Notes under the pieces: generated by a model | What the model was told of the DNA's origin: nothing | What the model saw: only the letters and a program-made list of their open reading frames with translations | Database searches by the model: none | Made by a program: the position numbers and the translations under genes | Source: Isoetes taiwanensis | Lineage: Eukaryota > Streptophyta > Lycopodiopsida > Isoetales > Isoetaceae | DNA length: 64,000 bases | Reading direction: 5' to 3' | Assembly (NCBI GenBank): GCA_021234155.1 | Contig: JAJEKV010000005.1 | Location: 11,154,572-11,218,571 of the forward strand | Shown here: piece after piece, positions 34,570-45,624 of the stretch | Layout of the letters: each line of letters begins with the position of its first letter | Position numbering within the stretch: the stretch's first letter is position 1

Positions 34570-35106
34570 GTGAAGAAGGTTGTTAATCCGCCGGCTCAGC
34601 CAGCAATTCCAATGGATGCCATGCGCAGGGTAAGCAAAATGCACTGCCAATTTTGATGGCTTACGATGCCCTGTTAATTTGTTTTCCTTGTTTTCTTTCA
34701 GCCCAGAAGGAACGTGCCCCTAAGACCGGACCTGGCTGATTGCCGAACTGAGGAGGACTTCCATGCCTATGCGGGTGTATCAAACGAGGGTGTGCATCCC
34801 TCTCAATTTCGAACGGATGTGATATCAGCAGCAGAGTATAATGAGGTTTGGGACACCAATGGTGTAATTCCCAACAAGACATCCATCGACAAAGTAAGGC
34901 CAGAGCATGAAGAAGCTCTGATTGAACTGTTGAGCAAGATATACCCAGAAGGGTTGAAGAATAGAGAAGTAAGGAAGATGGTTTCCTTTTTATTTGCATT
35001 CAACAACTGCCAGAGGGCCAAGCAGGATCCCGAAAATTTCAAGGTTAATTGGGGCAAGAGTGGCAAGCAAAAGCGTGAGCCTATTCGAAAGCAAGGTCAA
35101 GAGTGA
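34570..35106 (+). CDS. unrecognised basic protein, two exons
   Basis: Exon 1 (34570-34629) begins MVKKVVNPPAQPAIPMDAMRR. A 72-base GT..AG intron (34630-34701) preserves the frame into exon 2 (34702-35106), which ends KQKREPIRKQGQE. The 155-residue product has a conserved-looking core (EEDFHAYAGVSNEGVHP, then a helix with PEHEEALIELLSKIYPEG and EVRKMVSFLFAF) and a basic tail. I do not recognise the family. Lys/Arg-rich and coiled-coil-like coding continues in other frames to about 35500 (SRLESMIQDMQEAL, then QSDLVSLKEQ), so a frameshift may have shortened a longer protein with the RING domain further on. It is the first gene on the plus side of the inserted cassette. Confidence 0.45.
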
Positions 35107-35703
35107 ACCCAAAGACCAGCCGCCGGTGGAACCCAGAGCCCAAAGAAATCACAAAGAGAAAAACAAAGACCGAAAAGCACTGCGCAGAAAGGCCAGCCTC
35201 GGTGAGGGCACCGGCCAGTAAAATTAGAAGGGAGGTTGTCATTCAGAGTATCGCGAATGTGTCCAGCAACATTCTCAGCTTATGGGGAAAATATTTCCCG
35301 TCTGGAAAGCATGATCCAAGATATGCAGGAAGCCCTAAAAATGCAGCAGAGTGACCTAGTGTCTTTGAAGGAACAGGCTGCACAATCTCAGGCAAAGGGC
35401 ACCTTCTTCTCGGCTGCAGAGGGGAAGTTGAAGACCATAAAGGATAATATTGCACGCCTTCAAGCAATTTGCCGGATCCTAATGCGGGTGTCTCGCTGAG
35501 ATTCATTCTTTGGAGAGGGAGAAAGATATGGCGAATATATCTTTGAAGTCCCTACTTGAAATGGGGGTTGGCCAATAGATCAAACACGTGTAGAAAAGGT
35601 GGCTGCACTAAGCTGCTGAGATTGCCAACAACGAAGTCCCTCCTTGCAAAAGCCCAAAGAACACTTACGTAATGTCACCCGGTGAGGGAGATGACCAAGA
35701 GAA

Positions 35704-35910
35704 ATGATCGGTGGTCGGCATCACTCCAATACCATTAGATTGCCAATTGGAGATGAGGAGAGATGCTCCACCTGTGGTCTTGCATTCCATGATGATTACA
35801 CCCTCAGCCTGCGGATGAAATGTGGACATCATTATCACGTTAGATGCACCAGTTTGCTCATGGAAAAAGGATGCTGCCTCGAGTGCAGTGCGAGAGACCA
35901 TTCCCTCTGA
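35704..35910 (+). CDS. RING-H2 type zinc-finger domain (gene fragment)
   Basis: Residues 21-61 give C-x2-C-x15-C-x-H-x2-H-x2-C-x9-C-x2-C (CSTC, KCGHHYHVRC, CCLEC), a complete RING-H2 ligand set. RING-H2 domains recruit E2 enzymes for ubiquitin transfer. The frame stops at 35910. The flanks are Lys/Arg-rich coding in other frames, so this is probably one exon or one surviving piece of a larger protein. The ATG at 35704 is only the first in frame. No partner is known. Confidence 0.55.
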   Translation: MIGGRHHSNTIRLPIGDEERCSTCGLAFHDDYTLSLRMKCGHHYHVRCTSLLMEKGCCLECSARDHSL

Positions 35911-35916
35911 GGGTTA

Positions 35917-36640
35917 GTGCAGGAAATAGGTAAGTTTAATACAAGAAAGCAGGAAGTGTTGCATGCTGGAACATCTCACAAAACCGAGAAGAAGATAATT
36001 GATGTTGATGAGCATATAGCCACGACTCCTGATAGCAGTAGGAAAAGGAAACAGGTCAACACACCAAAAAGTAAAAGGACCCCAGGATCAGCCAAGCACA
36101 AGTCCACAAGGGTTCATACTCCACAGCCAAGACATGGGAAAAAAGGTACATGCATGTTTTCAGGCTCTCATTTTGAATTGGCAGCATTAGAAGGTGCTGT
36201 AGACATTGGACAGTAAACTACCGCCAGTCTTGACTGCACCGCAAAGACTGGCAAAGACAGTCTTCGGAGACACCAAAGCATCTGAGAATCCAAGGGAGAT
36301 TCAAGTAGTACTGATGGTGCCAACAATTATATTATAGTTCCAAATTCTGCAGCTGCCTCTACAAAGGCCTCCTCTAACACTGTTGCTGCAGGGAAGGAAA
36401 ACGATGGCGAAGATGTCGGCAATCAGGTTCAGACAGTCGTTAAGCAGGTGAGCAGGTTGACACGGTCAAGGGCCAGGAAGGTTGTGGAAGAAGAAAGTGA
36501 GGGTGAGTCAGAAAATGACCTTGATGAGGATGTCCCTATAGAATTAGCATTTGGAAAAAAAAAAAACAAGGCTAATGTAATTTTGCCTTATGTATTTCAG
36601 GCAGGCAAATCTTGATTTTGCAAGACAACCCTAAACCATC
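35917..36640 (+). pseudogene. Lys/Ser-rich and acidic low-complexity coding pieces
   Basis: 35917-36216 encodes a basic stretch (TSHKTEKKIIDVDEH, then SRKRKQVNTPKSKRTPG) resembling nuclear linker regions. 36320-36560 encodes an acidic stretch (SRLTRSRARKVVEEESEGES then ENDLDEDVPIELAFG). They lie between the RING and phosphatase-like parts on the same strand and may be linker sequence of one decayed nuclear protein. No domain is recognised. Confidence 0.35.
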
Positions 36641-37123
36641 AGCCAAAAGGTTTTTGTTCAAACAATTAATATATTTGATCCCTGTTTTATTCCATCTTTA
36701 ATGTGCAAATTTTGGTTTGGATTATTCATTCAACTTAGGCTTCTGTAAAAACTTGTCTGCAGAAAAAGAAGGCAGCCAATGGTTATACTTAGTGAATCTA
36801 ATGAAGAAGACAATACTGAGAAAAAAGAAGTGCCAAAGACAAACTCTAACATACAAAAAAGGTGCCTGTTATCTGTTACATTTGAGAATGTGTATTCTCT
36901 ACAAATTTCAGTTGTTAATGGAGCTCATCCTTGCATGCGTGAGAACAAGAAGGTCGCGGAATGAAGAAACCGAGGACAAAAAACCTTTGCCAAAGGGTTC
37001 TTGATAGCCGAAACACCCATACATTGGGGCGTGGAGATACTAATAAGGATGTATCGACTATGGCTATCAGCACTCTCCATCATCGGTAGCAAAGATAAAG
37101 CGTAGAGTCCCAGGTCGCAAAGA

Positions 37124-37970
37124 ATGTCCAAAGCACCTCCGATAGCACTTCCCGCCAGAGTCCAAAGACACATCGCAAAGACGCACAAAGCACGATGCAA
37201 AGACACATCGACAGTGGTTGAAAACGTCGAGGGATGGACACCCAGACGGAAGTGCATGGTGCTTGACATAAATGGTGTACTGGCACAGACACAACAGAGG
37301 AGAATGAATGGGAAAATCTTGCCTCCACCACAAACGAAGCATGTTGTAAAAGAAACTGCAAGTAAGTACCTCATTTGCGCACGTGGTATCATGAGTTTGT
37401 GGAGTGGGCACTGCAGAGGTTTGATATTGTGATTTGGAGTGCTTCTCTACTTCGGAATACAAGAGATATGGTGGATGCATTGTTCCCTGATTTGCAGATC
37501 AGATTCTTGAAGGTATATGGTCAAGAGCATTGCTATGCATGCGAGCATCCAACCAGCACAGAAAAGCACTTTTTTTCAAGGAGTTGAAGGTTGTACTTGA
37601 GGATTTTCCTCAATATCATGGTATGATTTTTTTGGTTGATAACAACCTACACAAAGGGTTTCTAAACCCTGCACACACAACCGTTCCTGTTATGCCTTTC
37701 AAGGGGCAAGAAGAGGACAACTTTTTGCAGAAGTTTGTGTGTCCAGCTTTGGAATACTTGTCTTCTCATACAGTACAGGAAACTATCTCACAAATTGACA
37801 TCTCTGATGCATGGTTGGACAAGGAGACAGTTGCAGTGCTGGATTACTGCCTCAACAACTATCTTGTCTCGGCTTACTATATCCTCAATGCTCCATTAGA
37901 AGTACAAAGGCAGCTGCTGGGCACCCTTCCTGGCGAGGAGCATGACTCTGAAGACTTCGATGACTCATGA
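37124..37970 (+). pseudogene. FCP1/NIF-type (HAD) phosphatase-like, frameshifted
   Basis: Three consecutive frames give the order of the NLI-interacting-factor/FCP1 domain. First is KCMVLDINGVLAQTQQ, the DxDx(V/L) motif with the second Asp replaced by Asn. Then comes RTWYHEFVEWALQRFDIVIW with SASLLRNTRDMVDALFPDL, and last ELKVVLEDFPQYHGMIFLVDNNLHKGFLNP followed by a C-terminal extension. Frames change near 37378 and 37530. This family dephosphorylates Ser/Thr, for example on the RNA polymerase II tail. The Asp-to-Asn change and the frame breaks argue against activity. The last frame ends with an acidic tail at 37968-37970. It is the terminal gene on the plus side of the cassette. Confidence 0.7.
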
Positions 37971-38242
37971 AGTAACCATTGTACACTACTTTTTTGTAAT
38001 ATATATGTATGATTACTTTGGCTTATCTTGAGTGTTGAGTGATCTTGAGTGATCTGTAATAAATATCAACTCTCCAATACTACAAGCATTGTTTCCAATA
38101 CTAAAATACTCCAATACAGCAGTCCAATACTACAAACATTGTCTCACAAGCATTGTCTCCAATACAATGATCAAAATTTGAGACAAGTACACAAGTAACT
38201 ACAAACCTGTTACAATGATAAAACAACTAGGTCAAAGCATAT

Positions 38243-38743
38243 TCAACCTTCATATGGCAGACTGTCAAGGATCATCTGGTGAGTAGCCTGTTCAAGGGAA
38301 AATCTGTTGGTGCCAGGAATCTGATTCATCTCAAACTTGATAGTTGATACGTGATGACTGTACTGGAAAGTCAGGCCTTTGTCTTCAAGTAGCTTCCAAC
38401 TACCATCCGGTTTGGACAAAGATAGTACAAACCAGCCAACACATGTTCATCCACATTGAAGGTCGACCCAGCTATCCTTGACAATTACGTCAAGGATATG
38501 CCTCGGCTTAACACATTTGACCACATAGAAATCTGCATTCTCCTGATTTCCCTCCTCGGCTACAACAGCAAAGTTATCACCTTTCTCTACGTTTCCACTA
38601 AGCCATTCTCCATCACCTTCAAAAAATGCCTCATCGATTTCGTCTCTAACACCTTCACCAGTAGACTTATCTGGCTTTAGTGTAACATATTTCCAATTCT
38701 TCAACCTGTGCTTGTTCACACAAGATGACCAGTTTCCTTTCAA
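38243..38743 (-). CDS. unrecognised protein, C-terminal part
   Basis: Minus strand. WSSCVNKHRLKNWKYVTLKP, GDGEWLSGNVEKGDNFAVVA, NADFYVVKCVKPRHILDVIV and a final part GLTFQYSHHVSTIKFEMNQI ending at a TGA (38243-38245) form a plausible conserved C-terminus after one small frame change near 38445. I do not recognise the domain, although the GD-x-FAVVAEE / DFYVVKCVKP pattern looks like a beta-rich module. It ends 273 bases from the stop of the phosphatase-like gene, tail to tail. Confidence 0.4.
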
Positions 38744-39467
38744 GCGGTTAGCCGAAATAACTTAAACCTCTATGAGCCACCCTTGTGCTTGATTTGGCCA
38801 AGTATGTCGGGATCTTTGTGTATTTGCTTGGTCCCTTCCACTCGCACGCGATCCGGTGGTGCGTCTGTCAACATCATCCTTTCCAATTACCCGAAGTACG
38901 CAGGGAGACAACAAGTATTGCAGCTCACAGACAAAGATAATACAAAGACTACTCATCACATTACGCCAGTTCCACAGACAAAGACTTAAAGCGGATGAAA
39001 GCACTATTCAAAGACATTACATAGTGAGTATACGCAAAGCACTACTCAACGAATCTGGCGGATGAAAGCATAATACCTTTTGATGTCCCCCGTTGTTGGT
39101 ACCTTCATTCCAATGAGTTGCGAACCACTGGGCATCAGCTGAGCACCCTAAATCTCACCCCATCATACTTGAGTCGCTCTCTAGTGAATGCCCCTTTAAG
39201 GACTGCCCCTTGCCCATCGTGCTCTCCCTTACCATGGGCCGTCCCAAAGAAATTCCATACTATTTCCTTCCCTAGCTCATGGTGATATCTTGGTAGGAAA
39301 TAGAATGGCAAGGCGATTTGAATTGGCTAGAACAACCACTTGACCAAACTATATGCCCGGAGAAATTTACACCATTTGATACAAGCCATGAATTGTGCTT
39401 TCTAAGACAGTGCTGCACAAAAAGAGTGTCATGAAGCTTGTCATCACTCAAGTAAAATGGGTTTCCT

Positions 39468-40181
39468 TCAATAGCTTTTCGATCCCAGAACCGATGTCCA
39501 TCCTATCGTGATGTGGGACGAGAATTGGTTATCGGTCATTGTGCCAATGCCGGGCTTTGAACCTCCCTTTGTATTTTTTATCTTTGTAATTTCTCGCAAA
39601 ATCAATTCTGTAAACAATGGTGCCATCTTGGATATTGTCCGGGCAACTCTTGAATTGCATGGCCCGCCATCTAGCCCCTCAGAATTGTGTGGCACGAATA
39701 TCTTCAATGTGGAACACAGATATGAAATGAAATCCTTCACTGCCGTTCTCTTGTAAGACAATCTAAGGACTGGCTTTGGTCCTTTCTTTTTTTTCCCCTT
39801 GCCATTTGAGGTCTTGTCTTGTGCTGCAGCTTCAGACTGTGTCCCACCAACTTCCTTGGATTTCTTACTTTTGTTTCCCTTCTTCTCAACTTGTGCTGCA
39901 GCTTCAGGCTGTGTCCCACCAGCTACCTTGGATTTCTTACTTTTGTTTCCATTCTTCTCAACTTGTGCTGCAGCTTCAGGCTGTGTCCCACCAGCACCCT
40001 TGGATTTCTTACTTTTGTTTCCCTTCTTGGTGGCATTGGCTCTTTTCTTTCTGCTGCCACCTGGCACCTCCTTGGTAACGCAGTCTGCAACTCCACCAGC
40101 TTCTTGTGTCTCCACTGGAATCTGTAACAAGGTATGTAGCAAGTTGAAAGCACAAAAGCAGTATTCAGTGGATGACAGCAT
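39468..40181 (-). CDS. Lys-rich repeat protein part
   Basis: Open frame of 237 residues with three copies of a unit containing GNKSKKSK then GGTQPEAAAQVEK, caused by a 72-bp tandem DNA repeat (starts near 39820, 39892 and 39964). The rest includes KKKKGPKPVLRLSYKRTAVKDF and a hydrophobic ELILREITKIKN segment. It is probably an internal exon of the minus-strand gene of the cassette. The opposite strand is also open across the repeat, but with a Cys/Phe-rich product typical of an antisense shadow. Confidence 0.4.
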   Translation of the reverse strand: MLSSTEYCFCAFNLLHTLLQIPVETQEAGGVADCVTKEVPGGSRKKRANATKKGNKSKKSKGAGGTQPEAAAQVEKNGNKSKKSKVAGGTQPEAAAQVEKKGNKSKKSKEVGGTQSEAAAQDKTSNGKGKKKKGPKPVLRLSYKRTAVKDFISYLCSTLKIFVPHNSEGLDGGPCNSRVARTISKMAPLFTELILREITKIKNTKGGSKPGIGTMTDNQFSSHITIGWTSVLGSKSY

Positions 40182-41224
40182 ATATCAGCATGTTTCAGCA
40201 TGCAATAAAGAGAGTATTACCTTTTCAAACGTCTTCCATTCAAGCAAGAACTCACGATTCTCTCTTTCTCTTGGACATATAGGAAGACTTTTTTATGCCA
40301 CACCGCCGACATGTTCCGCATCAAGCGGTCATGTTTATACCATTCTTCACCCTCGCTCTTTGTTGCAAAACCACGACCCTCGAGGAGCTCATTTGGTTGA
40401 GTCATACATTATGTTGGCTGGCCGACACTTCTCACCCAGTCCACAGACCTCGCGGTGCACTTGCACTCTTCACCATGAAATCCGGGCCACGACCTTAATG
40501 CATTGGGGCTACCCGGCATACTCCAACTTCTATATGGTATATACAACAACATGTTTCCCTTTTCGATACTTTCTTTTACATAAATAGGCTTCAACTTCTC
40601 GAAAAGCCTTTAAGCAAACAGAGTGTTCGGGATGTGCCTTTTTGTATTGTTGAAATATTTTGCGCATCCGAATGGTGGCCGTTGGTTAAAAATATTTATG
40701 CAATAATAGCAAAAAAAAAAAAATTGTATGGAAACTTATACTGTGTGACCTCCATAAGGTGCAAGGGATAAGAAATTGAAGCTTGACTCTCCAACGGTGT
40801 TCACAACATCTTTCTTGCAAGGAGAGACTCGTTATTTTGTTTCCAATTACGTTATGCTTTGCTTGCAAAGGGTGAGAGAATCGCACCTCAACCCCTTTGG
40901 AAGCAAGACCACGGACCATTTCCAAGGGCTGGCTTCCGATTTTCTTAATGCAAAGAGTTGCAATTGTTGACCTCATGCAACCTATCATAAGAAATATTGC
41001 ACATTAATCAATGAACATATCCCAGCCAGCATCACTCTACAGATACAAGCACTTAAAAGCATGAAGAAGCACAGGCATGAAAGCAAGAATTAGATGTATC
41101 TAACAGCCCTGCCATAGTGGAATTGCATCTCGATTTTGTGGAAGAAGCCATCATCCGATGTGTCGAGGTTCGGCTCTCCAAATATCATGGTTCCTTTGCC
41201 TCTTTGTGGCTGCCATTGTCTGTT

Positions 41225-41650
41225 TCAAGTTGTTGAGCGGCACCCATTTGCCTTGCACTCCTTTGGATTTGGCAAAATTCCAGGTTCTGAGATTTCCATT
41301 TCGTGGTGATGAACCACTCTCTTCATCACATCGGCCTTGAGTTCGGGTGAATGCTTTTTGGTGAGCTTGTTGAAGTAATCAACTACAAGCTTGGCTATTT
41401 CTTGCCTGCGTCTCGTGCTCAGATCCTCCCGTTCAACCGCTGCTTTCCTCATCTTATTCCATAATCTGTATTCTCTCTTTCTCTCTGCATCCAATTTCTT
41501 GTAAATTGCAGAGGAAACTAGATCTTCACGCGATTTCCTGTGTTGCATTGACATCCAACAAATCTGGAATACTGTATTGGAATTCATCAGGCCGAAAGTC
41601 CAATGCTAAATGTGTGATTGCCTCCAGGCCGGTATCAGGGAGCGCCATGA
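41225..41650 (-). pseudogene. unrecognised helical protein, N-terminal part
   Basis: Minus strand. A start MALPDTGLEAITHLALDFRP in one frame leads, after a one-base shift near 41550, into KLDAERKREYRLWNKMRKAA and RRRQEIAKLVVDYFNKLTKK in the next. The product would be basic and helical. It lies at the outer edge of the minus-strand set. No family recognised. Confidence 0.35.
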
Positions 41651-41859
41651 AATTCCTGAGAGAGGGAGAATAAGTGAATTGGAGGGAGAATTTTCGCGGA
41701 CCATGAGGTCGTGGTAGTTCTGGGCTCGATCGAATTTGCAACGTACTACCACTCGCGCGAAAATCCAGCCAAAATCCCACAATCATTTTCCTAACGGTTC
41801 GTTGGTGAGGTGGACGTGCGAGTACATGAAGGGCGTCAAAAATATGACGGGCAGTTACG

Positions 41860-41971
41860 CCCACCAGCACCCAAATTAAGCAAAAGCAGGGGTGCTTTAA
41901 GCGAGCTAAAACCCTGCTATAAGCATGCTACAAGCATGCGTCCGGACGCATGCTTTTGATACCCACCAGCA
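41860..41971. repeat. 92-bp segment with 24-bp palindrome between 10-bp direct repeats
   Basis: CCCACCAGCA occurs at 41860-41869 and 41962-41971. The enclosed segment contains a perfect palindrome at 41932-41955 (half-site AAGCATGCGTCC). It could be a small insertion with TSD, or mark the edge of the cassette. Confidence 0.45.
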
Positions 41972-42123
41972 TACTTTTACCCAGGGCGTCCATGAGCATC
42001 TCGGCGTAGTCCTCTGCCTGCTCATAATCTAGTCGCAACTGAGGATGGCGAGGGGCTGGCATAATGGGGGTTCTGGAGGCTTGCCAAACCAGGTCCAAAT
42101 AAAGTGGGAGGTGATCTGAGTCG
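41972..42123 (-). mobile_element. LINE 5' portion, endonuclease C-terminus
   Basis: Minus strand. FDSDHLPLYLDLVWQ contains the SDH box of the APE-type endonuclease of L1-like LINEs, followed by RLDYEQAEDYAEMLMDALGK. The 5' truncation point (42123) coincides with the break in repeat block R, so this and 31676-34343 are probably one insertion. Confidence 0.65.
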
Positions 42124-42330
42124 AAGAGAGGATGCAAGTTGCAACATAGTTGCCCTATTATTTTGTATAAGCAGCAAGACAGTATTATTTTGTAAAACTA
42201 ATACAAGTTACAACAAGAACTTGTTTATGATCTCTTTCCGATTCACCACCCAACCACCAAATCAACCCAACTCAACCCAACCCAACCCAGTGTGCAATAA
42301 GGCAACCAACAGTTGAGCCAAAGCAGAATG
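42124..42330 (+). repeat. repeat block R, right part
   Basis: From GAGAGGATGCAAGTTGCAAC through the CAACCC-rich tract, matching 43383-43570 and 45725-45912. It continues the piece ending at 31675. Confidence 0.85.
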
Positions 42331-43280
42331 CATACAAAAAGCCATATGCGCTTGCAAAATGTATGCCTTGAAGATCAGAGCTTCTATTTATTGGCCGGCC
42401 GCCATAGCCCTGTTTGCCCCTTTTGCTAAAGCTCTGAAAAATAGTACTGCTCTTGTGAAGACCCGTAGACAGAATGCTAGCATCTTTTGCCGTAGCCATG
42501 CTTTGCCTTACTACATCTTATGCCATGCCGCGCCACATCAAAGTTTGCTTCTCGTCAGAGAAGGTAAAAGGAGTGCCGTGATCAGGATATGGAGCACAAA
42601 AGTCCGTGCTCTGCTTATTTAGGAAAAACTAGTCAAGCCAGCTCACCATATTGAAACATGTATATGCAGGCATAAACTCATCTATACGAGCGAATCATAA
42701 TTATCCTCCCTTGGTTGAGCTAGACCATAGGAAAAATATAAGAAAGTAGCCTTAATTTATGATGTTAGGAAGAAAAAATCAAAGCCACGGATTTGCCTCT
42801 TGAATTTTTCTGCCACAGATTTACTTTGAGATCTGCCTGGGAATGTTATGGAGTTGCCCTTCATAAATGGAAATAAACATCAGGTTACTATTTGAGCGTA
42901 CACTCAAACCATATATCCCAAATTTTTCCCATTGTAAATCAATGGTCCAAATGCAAATTCAAAAAAACCATGTTACTCAGCCTATACAGCACGTCCTCAT
43001 AAGGACCATGGACTTAAACATGACAAAATAAACATCCCATTCTAGGAATATTTGAAAACATAAATACGTCCAATTCTCCAATTACTAACAATAGCCATGG
43101 ACCTAACTTCAACTTTACAAAGGTCATAATATATGGAAATAAAAGGCATTGCCTTTAAGAGAAGCTTAACACTTAACTAACCAGTAGCATACACACTAGG
43201 AACAATGCTAGTTAGGAGATTCCCACAAGCTGCCTGCATATATATATATAAATAAAAAAAAATAAAAATAAAAATAAAAA
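42331..43280. other. intergenic, no gene seen
   Basis: AT-rich DNA ending in a short TA run and an AAATA-rich stretch (43237-43280). No coding signal. Confidence 0.4.
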
Positions 43281-44970
43281 ACAGAGAAGGTGTCCAGGTA
43301 CAATGGATTGCCCCTACATAGTCGGAAGACAGCTAATTCCCAAACTATAGCCTTGCTTGAATGATCTTACCAATCGAAAGTAAGAGAGGATGCAAGTTGC
43401 AACATAGTTGCCCTATTATTTTGTATAAGCAGCAAGACATTCTTGTAAAACTAATACAAGTTACAACAAGAACTTGTTTATAATCTCTTTCCGATTCACC
43501 ACCCAACCACCCAACCAACCACCAAACCAACCCAACCCAACCCAACCCAACTCAACCCAACCCAACCCAGTGTTGCAAAACTAAGATTTTGACAATTTAC
43601 AATAAGGCAACCAACAGTTGAGCCAAACAAAAGAACAAAGGCAAGTATCAACTAACATGAATCACTGGCTAAAAGCAGTCACACTGGAAGAGGACTCCAA
43701 GGTAATAAAGAGCGGCTAAAATTCGCCAAATGGCGATTTTTTAGACCTTTAGTCAAATTTCATGGCTAAAGTTTATAAAGGCAATTTTTTTAGAAAAAGC
43801 ATAATTTAGCCACTCCAAAAAGGGGGTAAATTCTGAACGCTTAGAGTTTAGCCAAGATTGTTTGCTGCATGGTGTACTGAATCGCCTTCTATAAAGTTGA
43901 TTAGGAGAACCCTGATCAATTCAAATAGCCATGCCAATTCTATTCATGGACTCTTTCATTTAGGAATTGCCATTAGCTACCTCAATCATATTTTGAATTT
44001 GTATCTATAAGTTGTTTAGGTTAAATGCTATGAAGAATGTTACATGATGTGCATTTTAAGCTTTAAATAGTAGCGATCTCTTCTTGCAATTGTTGACCCT
44101 AAAGGGCTTCATCACCAAATTCACCATTTGGATGCATTTAACCCCAACGTAAACATGCATGTTCCTTCAAACGATATTGTTTGTTCCTTATGAATTATAC
44201 TTTGAACAACTTTGTTATCATTTTGTAAAAGAAGCATATTGAATCAATGTAATTCACTTACTAATCAGTGCTTAAAGTTTGAAGTTAAATAGTTGCACTT
44301 TAGCTGGGGACCAAGAAAAATTCGCCAACATCAGAGTTTCATGTCATATAAATTTTACATTTTAGCCAAATGGGAAGATAATTAAAGGGCTTTATTTTAT
44401 CAAATTTCGCCAAGAAAAAACTCTAAGAACTTTTGTTTTTCATAGGTTTAGCCAACCTGAATTTGAATAGAAAAATGTTTAGGGCCGTTAAAATTTACCC
44501 TGGAGGACTCCTTGTCTGATGCTTCTCCTCCCTTAAACAATCAGTGGCTCTTTCTCCTGTAAATTTTGGTCGGGCCCTACTTTTACTGTAATCGACTCTA
44601 CTCCCGTTTTGGAACAAGTTGTAACTCCCTTTGTCTTTTGGTTTCAGGCCTTTGCCAACATCGTCAAAGGCTTTGTAGGGCATTAGTACTCGCTTGGCCC
44701 AACAATGGCGCCTCCAAACCCATCCATATCCTAATCCCTCATTCTTGACTTGGTCTTTAAAACGGTGATCATGCTAGCTTGAACCATGTTTGAATTGAGG
44801 TTGTTCCTTAACTTGGGTAGGGCAAGGTAAATTTTCATCCTAGAAGGTGTTACTAAGTGTATTTAAAAGAGAAAACTTAAAGTTGATACAGCTTTGTTTA
44901 ATCCCTAAAGCTTGTAAACCCTAAAGCCTAAGTATATAATAAACCCTAAACTCTAAATACCTACCCTAAC
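43281..44970 (+). repeat. repeat block R, second copy, with hAT insertion
   Basis: 43281-43575 and 44558-44970 match 45630-45912 and 45912-46339. The 982 bases in between are absent from the 45-kb copy and include the hAT element 43698-44502. The 42.1-kb copy shares CAATAAGGCAACCAACAG with this one, so that part of the extra DNA is ancestral and the 45-kb copy carries a deletion. Confidence 0.8.
43698..44502. mobile_element. non-autonomous hAT element, 805 bp
   Basis: The left end reads CAAGGTAATAAAGAGCGGC; the right end inward reads CAGGGTAAATTTTAACGGCC. Perfect 8-bp duplications GAGGACTC flank it at 43690-43697 and 44503-44510. No transposase is encoded. Confidence 0.85.
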
Positions 44971-45060
44971 TTCTGTAGACTCTGGTAGCTTCTGGTAGAC
45001 AGTAGACTCTGGTAGCTTCTGGTAGACAATAGACTCTGGTAGCTTCTGTAGCAACTCTTG
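44971..45060. repeat. GACTCTGGTAGCTTCTGGTA tandem repeat
   Basis: Three units of about 28 bases, directly after repeat block R. Confidence 0.8.
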
Positions 45061-45328
45061 CAGTTAGATAACTTCTTTGCATATTAGATAGCTTCTTTAC
45101 TATTAGAACTGAAGATCAATGTGTGTTTTCCTCCTAAGCAACGCTATGTCTAATCTCCAGCTCCTTTCATGTTCCCTGATTGTTTTACTTGGAAGCCTTT
45201 TGTCCCGCTGCAATACATTGTTCAATGTCTAAATGCTGATACTAATACAAACAAAAGAAGTCTTGTTGCTCATTGACAGAAACTTCAAAAGGCAAGTTTA
45301 TAGAGCAATAGAACTTGGTATATGGCTC

Positions 45329-45590
45329 TGTATAACACAAATATGGTTCTATATAATGTGCATTATACACTTGTTGGATGATCGCCAATTGTGCCCAACT
45401 TTGTTTGGCACCTCCAAGCACATTAGCAGCAAATAACACACACACGTTTTTCTGTTATTATTTAATAGAAATCATTTTGATAGTCCTAGTGCCTTCGCTT
45501 ATACTTAAGACATGAGCTTCAATTCAAACTTTAATTTATTAACCATTAGGATAGCTTCCAAATACGTTCACTAGGATAATTTGTGTTTTC

Positions 45591-45624
<34 letters not shown>

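Larger units (their letters stand above)
34344..41969. mobile_element. gene-carrying insertion inside a LINE (boundaries approximate)
   Basis: The LINE coding at 31676-34343 and the LINE endonuclease end at about 41970-42123 share strand, and both abut the same break in repeat block R. The 7.6 kb between them therefore looks like a later insertion. It carries two convergent multi-part coding sets, plus strand 34570-37970 and minus strand 41650-38243, whose starts lie near the outer edges. No transposase and no convincing terminal inverted repeat were found. It could be a gene-capturing DNA transposon, a Helitron, or an ordinary segment trapped by rearrangement. Confidence 0.45.

Noticed and set aside
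39776-40587. Cys/Phe-rich open frames on the plus strand
   Set aside because: They are antisense to the Lys-rich repeat frame and show repeat-driven composition only.
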